From Pseudomonadales bacterium (GTDB taxonomy: Bacteria > Pseudomonadota > Gammaproteobacteria > Pseudomonadales > Azotimanducaceae), in NCBI GenBank assembly GCA_028285415.1, contig JANQPF010000026.1, forward strand, positions 124,001 to 188,000: a stretch of DNA of 64,000 nucleotides, read 5' to 3'. Positions 35,012-44,508 of this stretch are shown here, in pieces. The notes under the pieces were generated by a model, which saw only the letters and a list, made by a program, of their open reading frames with translations, was not told the origin of the DNA and made no database searches. The stretch's first letter is position 1; the number at the start of each line of letters is the position of its first letter. The position numbers were made by a program, and so were the translations under genes.

Positions 35012-35060
35012 ACTGCGAGCCTTGCAAGACCTTACCGTTAAGCATAGATCAGCGACCGGC

Positions 35061-36263
35061 TCACGCCGTGTAGCGTTTTACGAGCTGCCGGCCCAGCGCC
35101 ATCATGTGGACCTGATCGGGGCCATCCGCCTGACGGCACCAGCGTGCGTAGTTGAAGGCTTCCGCCATGGGATAGTCCGCCGTAAGCCCGCCTGCACCGT
35201 GTATCTGCATACATCGGTCGATGACGGTCTGCGCCATTAGCGGCACCGTGATTTTTGCAGCTGCAATCATATCCCGCGCATCTTTGGCACCCACCTCGTC
35301 AATGCGCTGGGCCGTTTTCAAGGTGAGCAGACGCGCCTGCTCAATCTCCGCGAAGGACCTGGCCAGATCTTCGAGAACGGACTGGTGCTCAGAGAGTTTC
35401 CTGCCAAACGTCTCGCGGCTGACCGCACGCTCGCAGGCAAACTCCAGCGCGCGCTGGGCGCTGCCAATGAGCCGCATACAGTGATGGATGCGACCGGGAC
35501 CGAGACGTCCCTGGGCAATTTCGAACCCGCGCCCTTCACCGAGGAGAATGTTCTCCGCCGGGACCCGGACGTCGTCGAAAAGAACCTCGGCATGGCCAAG
35601 CGGCGCGTCGTCATAACCCAGCGTCGTCAGCGGACGGACAACCGTGACCCCGGGTGTCTCGTTCGGTACGAGCACCTGGCTCTGCTGTAGATGACGATTG
35701 GGGTTGTCCGGGTCGGACTTCCCCATCACGATAAAAATCTTAGTGCGCTCATATGCCGCATTGGTAATGAACCATTTGCGGCCGTTGACGACGTACTCGT
35801 CGCCATCCCGTTCAATGCGGGTTTGCACGTTGGTTGCGTCGCTCGAGGCCACGTCCGGTTCCGTCATCGCATAGGACGAGCGGATCTCACCTTCCAGCAG
35901 CGGCGTCAGCCAACGCTCCTGCTGCGCGGGTGTGCCGTACTTCAGGAAAACCTCCATGTTGCCGGTATCCGGCGCGTTACAGTTGAACACTTCCGGAGAC
36001 CACAACACACGCCCCATGATTTCCGCCAGCGGCGCATAGTCTGCGTTACTCAATCCACCATGATCTCTGGGCAGCCATAAGTTCCAGAGCCCGGCCGCGC
36101 GGGCCTTCGATTTCAGCTCCTCCATCAGCGGTACCGTGGCAAACCGCTCGGGCAGCGCGTTCAACTCGTCGTGGTAGCGGGTTTCGTTAGGGTAGATTTC
36201 CGCATCCATGAAGCGCAGGAGCGCATCGCGCAAAACCTGCGCATCGTTCGTGTCATGAGTCAT
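35061..36263 (-). CDS. Acyl-CoA dehydrogenase, ACAD10/11-like
   Basis: A 400-residue FAD acyl-CoA dehydrogenase. Motifs: LPRDHGGLSNADYAPLAEIMGR, APDTGNMEVFLKYGTPAQQERW, AMTEPDVASSDATN (FAD loop), VVNGRKWFITNA, RETFGRKLSEHQSVLEDLA and QIHGAGGLTADYPMAEAF. This is the ACAD10/11 subtype, which in animals handles long, branched or hydroxylated acyl-CoAs. It is followed upstream by an SDR (3 bp gap) and a CoA-transferase in one minus-strand operon, a compact beta-oxidation module. Confidence 0.94.
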   Translation of the reverse strand: MTHDTNDAQVLRDALLRFMDAEIYPNETRYHDELNALPERFATVPLMEELKSKARAAGLWNLWLPRDHGGLSNADYAPLAEIMGRVLWSPEVFNCNAPDTGNMEVFLKYGTPAQQERWLTPLLEGEIRSSYAMTEPDVASSDATNVQTRIERDGDEYVVNGRKWFITNAAYERTKIFIVMGKSDPDNPNRHLQQSQVLVPNETPGVTVVRPLTTLGYDDAPLGHAEVLFDDVRVPAENILLGEGRGFEIAQGRLGPGRIHHCMRLIGSAQRALEFACERAVSRETFGRKLSEHQSVLEDLARSFAEIEQARLLTLKTAQRIDEVGAKDARDMIAAAKITVPLMAQTVIDRCMQIHGAGGLTADYPMAEAFNYARWCRQADGPDQVHMMALGRQLVKRYTA

Positions 36264-36266
36264 CGT

Positions 36267-37169
36267 TCAGTCCTTCTTGAGATACGGGTTAGCCTGGATG
36301 GCCTGGAAGGTCGACCCCGTGCTCTTCGGGTGAGTTGCGTTGGTGAAATCGTTCACTGTCCGCCACGATTCGGCAACGTCGTCGATGCCGAAACCGGCAG
36401 GGTCGAAGTAAGCGCCTTCGCTGCGTTCCCAACGCACCCGCGAGATCCATCCGGCACCAACTTCGAAGAGGCCACCGCTATCTTCGCAGGATTCGTGACA
36501 GAGGAAGGCAACCAGAGGACTCACCACCTCGGGTTTGAGCAGGTTCATGGCTTCTTCGTCCATCACCGTCCCCATCAGTCGCGAGGCTGCGATGGGCGCT
36601 ATGGTGTTTGACTGGACGCCTTTGGATCGTCCCTCGACGGCAATCGTTTGAGACAGACCATGCAGAGCAAGCTTGCAGGCACTGTAGTTTGCCTGGCCAA
36701 AATTGCCGTAAATGCCAGCGGCGGAAGTGGTCATGACAAAGCGTCCATAACCCTGTTCCCGCATATGCGGAAATGCAGCGCGGCTGACCTTGTACGCGCC
36801 GCGCAGGTGCACCTCGTACACCATATCCCAGTCGTCGTCGCTCATTTTGTGTAACGACTTATCGCGCAATATACCGGCGTTGTTGATGACAATGTCGACG
36901 CGGCCGAAGTGATCCAGCGCGCACTGCACAATTTTTTCGCCATCGGTCACAGAATCCGGATTGGCTACCGCGTTGCCGCCCGCGTCTTTGATCTCGGCGA
37001 CCACGCCGTCAGCCACCGACGCATCGCTGCCTTCCCCCGCGCCCGACCCACCAAGATCGTTGACGACAACAGAGGCGCCAAGCGAGCCGAGCAGGAGCGC
37101 ATGTGACCTGCCCAGACCGTTGCCCGCGCCCGTGACTACGGCCACCCGGCCGCCAAAATCGAGACTCAT
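36267..37169 (-). CDS. SDR-family (3R)-hydroxyacyl-CoA dehydrogenase-like protein
   Basis: A 300-residue short-chain dehydrogenase resembling the N-terminal domain of the peroxisomal multifunctional enzyme 2. NAD motif TGAGNGLG (about residues 14-21), the VVNDLGGSGAGEGSD insertion typical of that group, NNAG, a serine in TTSAAG and the active-site pair YSACK. GGGGG-type Shine-Dalgarno precedes ATG 37169. It lies between a CoA-transferase and an acyl-CoA dehydrogenase, supporting oxidation of a hydroxyacyl-CoA. Stereospecificity is inferred only from family resemblance. Confidence 0.92.
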   Translation of the reverse strand: MSLDFGGRVAVVTGAGNGLGRSHALLLGSLGASVVVNDLGGSGAGEGSDASVADGVVAEIKDAGGNAVANPDSVTDGEKIVQCALDHFGRVDIVINNAGILRDKSLHKMSDDDWDMVYEVHLRGAYKVSRAAFPHMREQGYGRFVMTTSAAGIYGNFGQANYSACKLALHGLSQTIAVEGRSKGVQSNTIAPIAASRLMGTVMDEEAMNLLKPEVVSPLVAFLCHESCEDSGGLFEVGAGWISRVRWERSEGAYFDPAGFGIDDVAESWRTVNDFTNATHPKSTGSTFQAIQANPYLKKD

Positions 37170-37206
37170 GGTTTCCCCCTTTGTGATGCTTTAAGAGTGG
37201 CGCGCT

Positions 37207-38397
37207 TCAGATTGCGCCCTCTTTTCGCAGCTGACTGATCCTCTCTTCGCTGTAGCCCAGCTCCGCAAGGACGGTGTTGGTGTGCTCGCCGAGATCAGGC
37301 GCGCGAGCCGCGGGCTTTACGGGCGTGCCGCTCATGGCTATCGCTGAGCCGACAACCCGGTGCTCCGTCCCGGCTTCGTCTTCGAGCCGCTGCAGATAGC
37401 CGTTGTCCCAGATGCCGGGATCTTCCACCGCCTGGGCATAATCCCGCACCGGCGCGTAGCGCACTCCCATTTCCCGCAGCGTGTCACACCACTCAGCGGT
37501 GGTTTTCCGTTTGAACACCGGCGTCAGGGTTGCAAACAGATACTGCATGTCCTCGCGACTGGCGAGCAGCCCCTGAAAGCGCGGATCCAGACTCAGCTCC
37601 GGCTGTTCCATGGCAATGAAAAACGTATCGCGACTTTCCGGTGGCACGCCAATGATGCCAATCCAGCCGTCCGCCGTTTCGAAGATGCCATACAGACCGC
37701 GCAGCAGCGGGTGACCGTTGTTCGCCCGGCCGGGTACTTCGCCGGTCATGAAATAGTGCGAGTACTCGGCAGCCTGTGCCCAGATTTGTCCGCCCAGGAG
37801 AGACACTTCCACCTTCTGACCTTTCCCGGTCCGCGCGCGACTGACTAGTGCCGCGAGCACACCCGCCGCAAGATTCTGTGAGGCGATGTGATCCGCGATC
37901 GTCACTCCGACGGGCGATGGCGGACTGCCGTCGCGCCCCACGGTGCTGATGAGCCCGCCTGCCGCCTGTCCGGCAAGGTCCGCGCCTTCGCGGCTGGCAT
38001 CCGGACCGAGCGGTCCGAACGCGGTGCCCGCCGCCCAGATCAAGCCCGGATTCAGCGCCGACAGATCGTCGAAGCCAACGCCCCATGCATCCATCGTACC
38101 GTGCTTGAAATTGCTGATCACCACGTCTGCCTGCGCCGCCAGCTGCTTGAAAACTTCCACTCCGGCCGGCGTGCGCAGATCGATCGTGACGCTGCGCTTA
38201 CCGCGATTGCACGAATGGAAATAGGCGCTGCGAGGGTCTGTTTCGCTCAAAAAAATCCAGCGCGCATGGTCGCCCACGCCCGGCAGTTCGATTTTGATGA
38301 CATCCGCCCCCATGTCCGACATGAGCGCAGCGGCCTGCGGCCCCTGCACCAGCAGGCCCACATCCAGCACACGAATTCCGTCCAACGCTCCAGGCAT
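37207..38397 (-). CDS. Class III CoA-transferase (CaiB/BaiF family)
   Basis: A 396-residue CoA-transferase. Motifs: LDGIRVLDVG, GADVIKIELPGVGDHAR, FHSCNRGKRSVTIDL and a likely catalytic aspartate in GADLAGQAAGGL (CaiB Asp169 position). ATG 38397 has GAGGAGGAG 4 bases upstream; a start five codons earlier is less likely. It probably activates a carboxylic acid by CoA transfer for the acyl-CoA dehydrogenase and SDR that follow. The particular acid is unknown. It is divergent from an FAD oxidoreductase across 95 bp. Confidence 0.93.
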   Translation of the reverse strand: MPGALDGIRVLDVGLLVQGPQAAALMSDMGADVIKIELPGVGDHARWIFLSETDPRSAYFHSCNRGKRSVTIDLRTPAGVEVFKQLAAQADVVISNFKHGTMDAWGVGFDDLSALNPGLIWAAGTAFGPLGPDASREGADLAGQAAGGLISTVGRDGSPPSPVGVTIADHIASQNLAAGVLAALVSRARTGKGQKVEVSLLGGQIWAQAAEYSHYFMTGEVPGRANNGHPLLRGLYGIFETADGWIGIIGVPPESRDTFFIAMEQPELSLDPRFQGLLASREDMQYLFATLTPVFKRKTTAEWCDTLREMGVRYAPVRDYAQAVEDPGIWDNGYLQRLEDEAGTEHRVVGSAIAMSGTPVKPAARAPDLGEHTNTVLAELGYSEERISQLRKEGAI

Positions 38398-38492
38398 GAA
38401 TCTCCTCCTCAATTGCGGCTATGTTGGCGTAAGGCCCCAGCGTGAGCAACTTCGCGCTTGCGTTCGCCCACCCCGCGGCGCACCCTCGCGAC

Positions 38493-39767
38493 ATGCGAAC
38501 TACCATCGATACGCTCATCATCGGTGCCGGCGTCGTCGGCTGCAGCACGGCGCTGGCGCTGGCCCGCAGCGGCTACCGGACGCTCAATCTCGACGCCCTG
38601 CCCGCCCCGGGTTACGGCTCAACCAGCCATTCGTCCGCAATCGTCAGGCCGTTCTACTCCCACGTCACCTCCTGTGCGATTGCCCATGAGGCGCGTCACC
38701 ACTGGCTCAGCTGGGCTGATTTCATCGGTGAGGGGGTCACGGACTCGCTGGCCGAATACCGGGAAACGGGCGGATTTGTGCTGGTCAGGGCAGGTACCGA
38801 AGACGCCTACCGCGAAAATCTGGCCGCACTGGACGCCGTGGGTGTGGACTATGCCTGGCTCGACAAACAAGAAATCCGCGCACGCTTTCCCGGAATTGAG
38901 CTGAGCGCATACGGTCCGCCGCGAAGACCCGATGATCCGGCGTTTGGACAGCCGTCCGACGGCACCATCGGCAGCGCCATATACATTCCCGCCTGCGGTC
39001 ACGTTTCGGACCCTCAGCAGGCGGCGCGCAATCTGGCCGACGCCGCCACGCTCAGCGGCGCACGCTTTCGCTATGGCACAACCGTCGCGGAAATTGTTAC
39101 GTCCTCCGGCCGCGTGCGCGGTGTGGTGCTCGACAGCGGCGAGACGATCCACTGCGACACGCTGATCAACGCCGCAGGCCCTCACTCAGCGCGAGTCAAC
39201 GCGCTGGCCGGATTGACGCTCCCCATTGGCACGACACCCCATCGCCACGAAGTTGCCTATCTGCGAGCCCCGGCGGCAGACGCTCGCGAGCAGGGATTTG
39301 TGGTGGACCTGGACACGGGTGTCTACCGTCGCGGTGACGGCGTCGACTGGCTCATCGGCACCACCGACCCGGAGTGCGATGGTGAAAACGTCGTCGACCC
39401 GGACACTTACTCCGACCAGCTGAGCGAACAATGGACCGCGCAGGTGTATCGAGCCGCCCTGCGTTTTCCTGAGCTTGCGCTGGAAAACCAGGCGCGCGGC
39501 ACGGTCGGGTTGTACGACGTCTCCGAAGACTGGATTCCAATCTACGATGTCACGGAGCTTGCAGGTTACTACGTCGGCATCGGGACGAGCGGCAACCAGT
39601 TCAAGAATGCGCCGCTGATTGGTGCAATCATGAAGGCGATCATCGAGGCCGACAATCATGACGCTGAGCCCGCAGAGCTGCATCTGGCCCACCTCGATCG
39701 CACGGTGAGTCTCGACTTCTACTCTCGCAATCGCACGCGACAGCGGACCAACTCGGTGCTGGCGTGA
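38493..39767 (+). CDS. FAD-dependent oxidoreductase, DAO (sarcosine oxidase-like) family
   Basis: A 424-residue flavoprotein. FAD motif GAGVVG (residues 9-14), GSTSHSSAIVRPFY after it, second dinucleotide region (TLINAAGPHSARV) and the C-terminal GTSGNQFKNAPLIG motif, matching N-methyl amino acid oxidases/dehydrogenases and related DAO enzymes. ATG 38493 gives the family-like start; ATG 38442 in the same frame is possible, and neither has a strong Shine-Dalgarno. It precedes PutA by 65 bp, so it may act on a proline betaine or other N-methylated amine (inference). Confidence 0.9.
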   Translation: MRTTIDTLIIGAGVVGCSTALALARSGYRTLNLDALPAPGYGSTSHSSAIVRPFYSHVTSCAIAHEARHHWLSWADFIGEGVTDSLAEYRETGGFVLVRAGTEDAYRENLAALDAVGVDYAWLDKQEIRARFPGIELSAYGPPRRPDDPAFGQPSDGTIGSAIYIPACGHVSDPQQAARNLADAATLSGARFRYGTTVAEIVTSSGRVRGVVLDSGETIHCDTLINAAGPHSARVNALAGLTLPIGTTPHRHEVAYLRAPAADAREQGFVVDLDTGVYRRGDGVDWLIGTTDPECDGENVVDPDTYSDQLSEQWTAQVYRAALRFPELALENQARGTVGLYDVSEDWIPIYDVTELAGYYVGIGTSGNQFKNAPLIGAIMKAIIEADNHDAEPAELHLAHLDRTVSLDFYSRNRTRQRTNSVLA

Positions 39768-39832
39768 AAACTGCGCCCCATTCCACTGAATCTCACCCAT
39801 AATGAGACGCACACACACGCCCGGCAGCCATC

Positions 39833-42800
39833 ATGTCCCTGTCCTCTGTCGACCAGCACAAATTCCGCTCAGAAACTGAGGCCGTCGACGCTCTGAGCCT
39901 CGATCGTCCTTACGATTCGAATGCCGCTGCGGCGATTGAGCAGCAGGCTGCCGTCTGGGTCGACGCAATCCGCGGCGAGCCAGGGCAGCGCACGCTTCTC
40001 GATACGTTCTTGAGTGAATACGGCCTCAGCAACGAGGAAGGCGTGGCGCTGATGTGCCTCGCCGAGGCCTTCTTGCGCATTCCCGACGGCGAGACCGCTG
40101 ACAGCCTCATTCTGGACAAGCTGACGAATCGTGACTGGCAGGCGCATTACGGCCACGCGGATTCGTGGCTGGTCAACGCCTCGACCTGGGCGCTGATGCT
40201 CACCGGACAGACCATTCGACCGGCACGGGTCCAGGCAGACGAGTGGATGCAGGGTCTGATCAGCCGGCTGGGCAAACCCGTCGTGCAGCGCGCGGTGCGT
40301 GCGGCAATGCAGATCCTCGGCGGCGAGTTTGTCCTGGGAGAAACGATCGAGCGGGCGCTCGCGCGCAGCGAGTCTGCACCCGAAATTTGCTATTCGTTCG
40401 ACATGCTGGGTGAAGGCGCGCGGGACGCGGCGAGCGCCAGAGACTATGAAGCGGCCTACCGCGACGCCATCGAAGCCGTTGGCAAACGCCCGTCGGGCAA
40501 CTCGATTTCCATCAAACTCTCCGCACTCCACCCGCGCTACGAGGCGCTGAAATTGGAGCGGCTGCGTGATGAATTGCTGCCGCGACTTGCCGATCTCTGC
40601 CTGCTCGCCCGAAGCGTCAACGTGCCGCTGACCATCGACGCTGAAGAGGCCGATCGTTTGATCCTGTCGCTGCATCTGTTAGATGCGCTGTGTCGTGCAC
40701 CAGAGCTCGCGGACTGGTCCGGTCTCGGCATGGTGGTACAGGCTTATGGCAAGCGCGCTCCGGCGCTGATCGACTGGCTGAACGATCTCGGCGCGGCAAC
40801 CGACCGCCGTATCCCCGTGCGCCTGGTCAAAGGGGCGTACTGGGACGCTGAGATCAAACACGCACAGCAGCTTGGTCTCGAGGGTTATCCGGTCTACACG
40901 CGCAAGTCCCATACCGATGCGGCTTATCTCGTCTGCGCGGGAAAGCTCCTGGCCGCGGAGCATCTCACACCGCAGTTTGCCACCCACAACGCACATACCG
41001 TCGCTGCCGTTCTCCAGTTAGCACACGGCCAGGTGGAATTCGAGTTCCAACGCCTGCACGGGATGGGAGAGCACCTCTACGATGTCGTGCGGCGCGACCA
41101 TCCAGACCTCAAGCTGCGCGTTTACGCGCCTGTTGGACGCCATGAACATCTGCTGGCTTATCTGGTGCGGCGCCTGTTGGAAAACGGCGCCAACAGCTCC
41201 TTCGTCAATCGGCTGCACGACGCAACACAACCCGCTGCCGCTCTGGTGAGGGATCCCTTTGCCAACCTGGCTCGGACCCGCGCCGAGGCCTCGAGACCGC
41301 CGCTACCCGAGTCCATTTATGCCGGGCGGGAGAATTCGCGCGGGCTGGACCTCAGTCAGGAGCAGGTGCGCGCGAAATTCACGGAACGATCATGGGCTCC
41401 ATTGGAAGAGCCAATCGCTTCTATCAGCCCCGCAGTGTCTGCAAGCACAAAGACGACACCCTGCATGAGTCCCGCGGATGACACGTTGCTCATTGGCCAC
41501 CGCCAAGATTGTGCCCTGCAGTCCGTTGATGCCGCCTTTGAGCTCGCGCAAGGTGCGCAGACAGAGTGGGACGGTATCGGCGGTCGGGAGCGGGCTCAGC
41601 ATCTGCGCCGCTGGGCCAGCCAGCTCGAGGCTGATGCTGAAAACCTTTACGCTCTTCTGTGCTTCGAAGCCGGCAAAACGCCCGCGGATTGCATCGACGA
41701 AGTCCGCGAGGCCGTCGACTTCTGCCGCTACTACGCCAACCTTGCGGAACGGCAGTTCGAGACGCCGATCATGCTGCCTGGACCGGCGGGAGAGCTCAAT
41801 ACGCTACGCCTGCGCGGCCGTGGTGTGTTCGTCTGCATCAGTCCATGGAATTTCCCGTTGGCCATTTTCGTCGGTCAGGTGGCAGCGGCGCTGGCTGCCG
41901 GTAACTGCGTCATCGCCAAACCCGCTCCGGCAACACCCGCAATTGCCGCACGCGCCATCCATCTTCTGCAGCAATGTGGTGTACCCGGGGCCGTCTGCCA
42001 GATGCTCATTGGCGATGCGGATCTCGGCAGCGCCCTGGTCGATGATCATCGTTGCGCGGGCGTTGCGTTCACCGGCTCAACCGCCGTAGCCCGCACCATC
42101 AACCAGCAGCTGGCGCTACGCGCCGGTCCCATCGTACCGTTGATTGCCGAAACAGGTGGACAGAACGCCATGATCGTCGACTCGTCCGCGCTCCTTGAGC
42201 AGGTCGCGGACGACGTGCTGCGCTCGGCATTCGGCTCCGCCGGCCAACGCTGCTCGGCGCTGCGCGTGCTGTACCTGCAGGACGAAATCGCCGAGCCGGC
42301 ACTCGAAATGATCTGCGGCGCGATGGACGAGCTCTGTGTTGGCCATCCCGCGAATCTCGAATCAGACGTGGGACCGATCATCACGAGCGCTGCTGCCGCG
42401 AACCTGCAAAATCACGTGGATGCAATGAAACAAGCGGGCGCCCGCATCTATGCACCCGAGTATCTGCTGCCTCCAGGGGGCAACTACTTCGCACCGGTAT
42501 TGATCGAACTCGAGAGCCTCGAGCACCTGCATGGAGAAGTGTTTGGCCCGGTGCTGCACGTGCGCCGGTTCGCGTCCGACGCGTTGGACACGATCATCGA
42601 TGAAATCAACGCGACCGGTTTTGGACTGACGTTTGGTCTGCATTCCCGCATAGACGAGCGAGCACAGGCGTTTGCCAGCGCGGTGAACGCGGGCAACGTC
42701 TACGTCAACCGGAACATGATCGGCGCTGTGGTAGGCAGCCAACCGTTCGGCGGTCGCGGCCTCTCGGGCACCGGACCGAAGGCAGGCGGTCCGAACTATC

Positions 42801-42892
42801 TTCTACGCTTTGCTACCGAACAGACCATCAGCGTCAACACCGCGGCCCGCGGTGGTGACGTTGAGCTACTGGGCGGATCGGCTACTGGGTAG
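39833..42892 (+). CDS. putA: Bifunctional proline dehydrogenase / P5C dehydrogenase
   Basis: A 1019-residue PutA. The proline dehydrogenase barrel covers about residues 165-455 (GNSISIKLSALHPRY, VRLVKGAYWDAEIK, FATHNAHT, FQRLHGMGEHLYD). The aldehyde dehydrogenase domain covers about 560-1010, with ISPWNFPL, the general base in LIAETGGQN and the nucleophile Cys at about 807 (GQRCSAL), ending in PFGGRGLSGTGPKAGGP. No N-terminal ribbon-helix-helix domain is present, so it is catalytic only and does not repress itself. It oxidises proline to glutamate through P5C, passing electrons to quinone and NAD. The C-terminus overlaps the convergent GFA gene by 11 bp. Confidence 0.96.
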   Translation: MSLSSVDQHKFRSETEAVDALSLDRPYDSNAAAAIEQQAAVWVDAIRGEPGQRTLLDTFLSEYGLSNEEGVALMCLAEAFLRIPDGETADSLILDKLTNRDWQAHYGHADSWLVNASTWALMLTGQTIRPARVQADEWMQGLISRLGKPVVQRAVRAAMQILGGEFVLGETIERALARSESAPEICYSFDMLGEGARDAASARDYEAAYRDAIEAVGKRPSGNSISIKLSALHPRYEALKLERLRDELLPRLADLCLLARSVNVPLTIDAEEADRLILSLHLLDALCRAPELADWSGLGMVVQAYGKRAPALIDWLNDLGAATDRRIPVRLVKGAYWDAEIKHAQQLGLEGYPVYTRKSHTDAAYLVCAGKLLAAEHLTPQFATHNAHTVAAVLQLAHGQVEFEFQRLHGMGEHLYDVVRRDHPDLKLRVYAPVGRHEHLLAYLVRRLLENGANSSFVNRLHDATQPAAALVRDPFANLARTRAEASRPPLPESIYAGRENSRGLDLSQEQVRAKFTERSWAPLEEPIASISPAVSASTKTTPCMSPADDTLLIGHRQDCALQSVDAAFELAQGAQTEWDGIGGRERAQHLRRWASQLEADAENLYALLCFEAGKTPADCIDEVREAVDFCRYYANLAERQFETPIMLPGPAGELNTLRLRGRGVFVCISPWNFPLAIFVGQVAAALAAGNCVIAKPAPATPAIAARAIHLLQQCGVPGAVCQMLIGDADLGSALVDDHRCAGVAFTGSTAVARTINQQLALRAGPIVPLIAETGGQNAMIVDSSALLEQVADDVLRSAFGSAGQRCSALRVLYLQDEIAEPALEMICGAMDELCVGHPANLESDVGPIITSAAAANLQNHVDAMKQAGARIYAPEYLLPPGGNYFAPVLIELESLEHLHGEVFGPVLHVRRFASDALDTIIDEINATGFGLTFGLHSRIDERAQAFASAVNAGNVYVNRNMIGAVVGSQPFGGRGLSGTGPKAGGPNYLLRFATEQTISVNTAARGGDVELLGGSATG

Positions 42893-43286
42893 CCATGGTC
42901 GGCACGCCCTCTTCGAGCTGCACCCAGGCCTGCTTGCTGTCGCACCAGGCATGGAACTGCGGCACGAACGCGCTGGTATCGTCGAGCGTACCGGTCTTGA
43001 GGTAAACCATGTCCGCCTGTGCCGGCAGCACCGAGATGATCGGCGATCCGCAGTCGCCACAGAAGTACCGTTCGACGGCGTTACCGCTCTTAGTATCCTT
43101 GTCCTCATAGAGCTTGGGCGCTCCGCTCGTGAAGCGGAACTCTTCCCGCGATACCGCAGCCAGCGTCGAAAACGCTGACCCCGCCTGGCGCTGACAATTC
43201 CTGCAATGACATACGCCCGTGACTGTCGGCACGTTGTCGATCTCGTAGCGCACGGCGCCACACAGACATCTCCCGGATATGGCCAT
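42882..43286 (-). CDS. GFA/CENP-V-like zinc-binding protein
   Basis: A 134-residue protein of the glutathione-dependent formaldehyde-activating (GFA) fold. Zinc cysteines: GRCLCGAVRYE, CHCRNCQRQAGSAF and FCGDCGSPI. The tail reads VPQFHAWCDSK. Family members mostly have unknown function; a true GFA activity is not implied. The start ATG 43286 is convergent with putA and its 5' end lies next to the membrane-anchored FAH gene, on the opposite strand. Confidence 0.92.
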   Translation of the reverse strand: MAISGRCLCGAVRYEIDNVPTVTGVCHCRNCQRQAGSAFSTLAAVSREEFRFTSGAPKLYEDKDTKSGNAVERYFCGDCGSPIISVLPAQADMVYLKTGTLDDTSAFVPQFHAWCDSKQAWVQLEEGVPTMATQ

Positions 43287-43410
43287 CTGCTACCCCTCCC
43301 CTCATTTGCGCATCTTCGTTGCGCGTTCACATTCGCGTTGCAAATTTAACACAAGCCACCACGCTGATTCCGGCAGAATCACCATCAGAGAAAACCGCGG
43401 TGGGGGCATC

Positions 43411-44466
43411 GTGCGCACAGCCGTTCGCGTTATGACAACAGGCTTGATTATCGCTTTCGCAGCGATGCTCGTTTATGGCTGGTGGGTTACCAAACCCTTG
43501 TTCGATGCAGAGCTCGTGGAAAGTCCATTCGAACACGTTGCCATTGCGCGGCCCGACGAAGCATTGACGCTCGCACGCGGCACCGATGGCCGGATCTTCG
43601 TGGTGGTGGATAGCACCGTCGCAGGGGTTACCGGCATCGATGTCAGCAGCAATTCTGCGGATCAATTTGCCGATGTCATATCCGCATACAACGAGCTGGG
43701 TGCTGAGAGGCTGGCGTCGATTGCGCGCCAGGGCACCACGGAAACGCTCGCCTGGGACGATCTTGGTATACCCGTAGACGCACGCTTTCCACATATCGCC
43801 GCCGGTACGAACTATCGCGCCCATGCCGAAGAAGTGGGATTGGACGGCGAGCCGTTCCTGTTTCCCAAGCTGTCGGATGCGACACCGTGGAATGCCCCCG
43901 TCCGCGGCGCAATCCGTCTGGACCACGAGGTTGAACTCTGCGCCGTACCGTTGGCTCACGCCACCGTGGCGGAGCCCGCTACGCTCGGGTATCTCCTATG
44001 CGGCGACTACACCGACCGCTGGCAGCTGGTGTCGAACATCGATCTCGACCGGCCGATGGGCCTGACCGGTTTCCCTGCCGGAAAAGGCGGCTCCACACGG
44101 ATGCCGGTGGGTGCCCTTTTTGTCATCCCCGCACATGCCGACTTTTATCGTTCGATGGACCTCAAGCTCTACGTCAATGGACGGCTGCGCCAGCAGTCCG
44201 TAGCCGGGCAGATGATCTGGTCACCGCAGGACATCATCGCGCGTGCGCTGGAGAGTTGTGACGCCGAGTATGAATTCGGCGATGCCAGCCTCAAGCTCAC
44301 CCCCTGTCAGCACATACCAGCCCGCACCGTATTGCTCACCGGCACGCCGGAAGGCGTCATGTTCCACCTCGTGACGCTGGCTAATCCCTTTGCCTACTTG
44401 CGTGAGGGTGACGAAGTGGTGAGCATCAGCACGCACCTGGGCGTTCTACACAATACTGTTCGCTAA
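43411..44466 (+). CDS. Membrane-anchored fumarylacetoacetate hydrolase-family protein
   Basis: A 351-residue protein. GTG 43411 with GGTGGGGG upstream is chosen; the frame is open further upstream without a good start. An N-terminal membrane helix (MTTGLIIAFAAMLVYGWWV, about residues 8-26) precedes an FAH domain with AAGTNYRAHAEEVG, metal-binding Glu pair in DHEVELC, GDYTDR, and the C-terminal TGTPEGV and GDEVV segments. FAH proteins are usually soluble (hydrolases, decarboxylases, isomerases of dicarbonyl acids); an anchored form is unusual. It heads a plus-strand run with an SDR and a VOC-like protein. Confidence 0.9.
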   Translation: MRTAVRVMTTGLIIAFAAMLVYGWWVTKPLFDAELVESPFEHVAIARPDEALTLARGTDGRIFVVVDSTVAGVTGIDVSSNSADQFADVISAYNELGAERLASIARQGTTETLAWDDLGIPVDARFPHIAAGTNYRAHAEEVGLDGEPFLFPKLSDATPWNAPVRGAIRLDHEVELCAVPLAHATVAEPATLGYLLCGDYTDRWQLVSNIDLDRPMGLTGFPAGKGGSTRMPVGALFVIPAHADFYRSMDLKLYVNGRLRQQSVAGQMIWSPQDIIARALESCDAEYEFGDASLKLTPCQHIPARTVLLTGTPEGVMFHLVTLANPFAYLREGDEVVSISTHLGVLHNTVR

Positions 44467-44508
44467 TCGAATTGGTTAACATGCTGCCTCAACATAGGGA
44501 GGGGCAGC

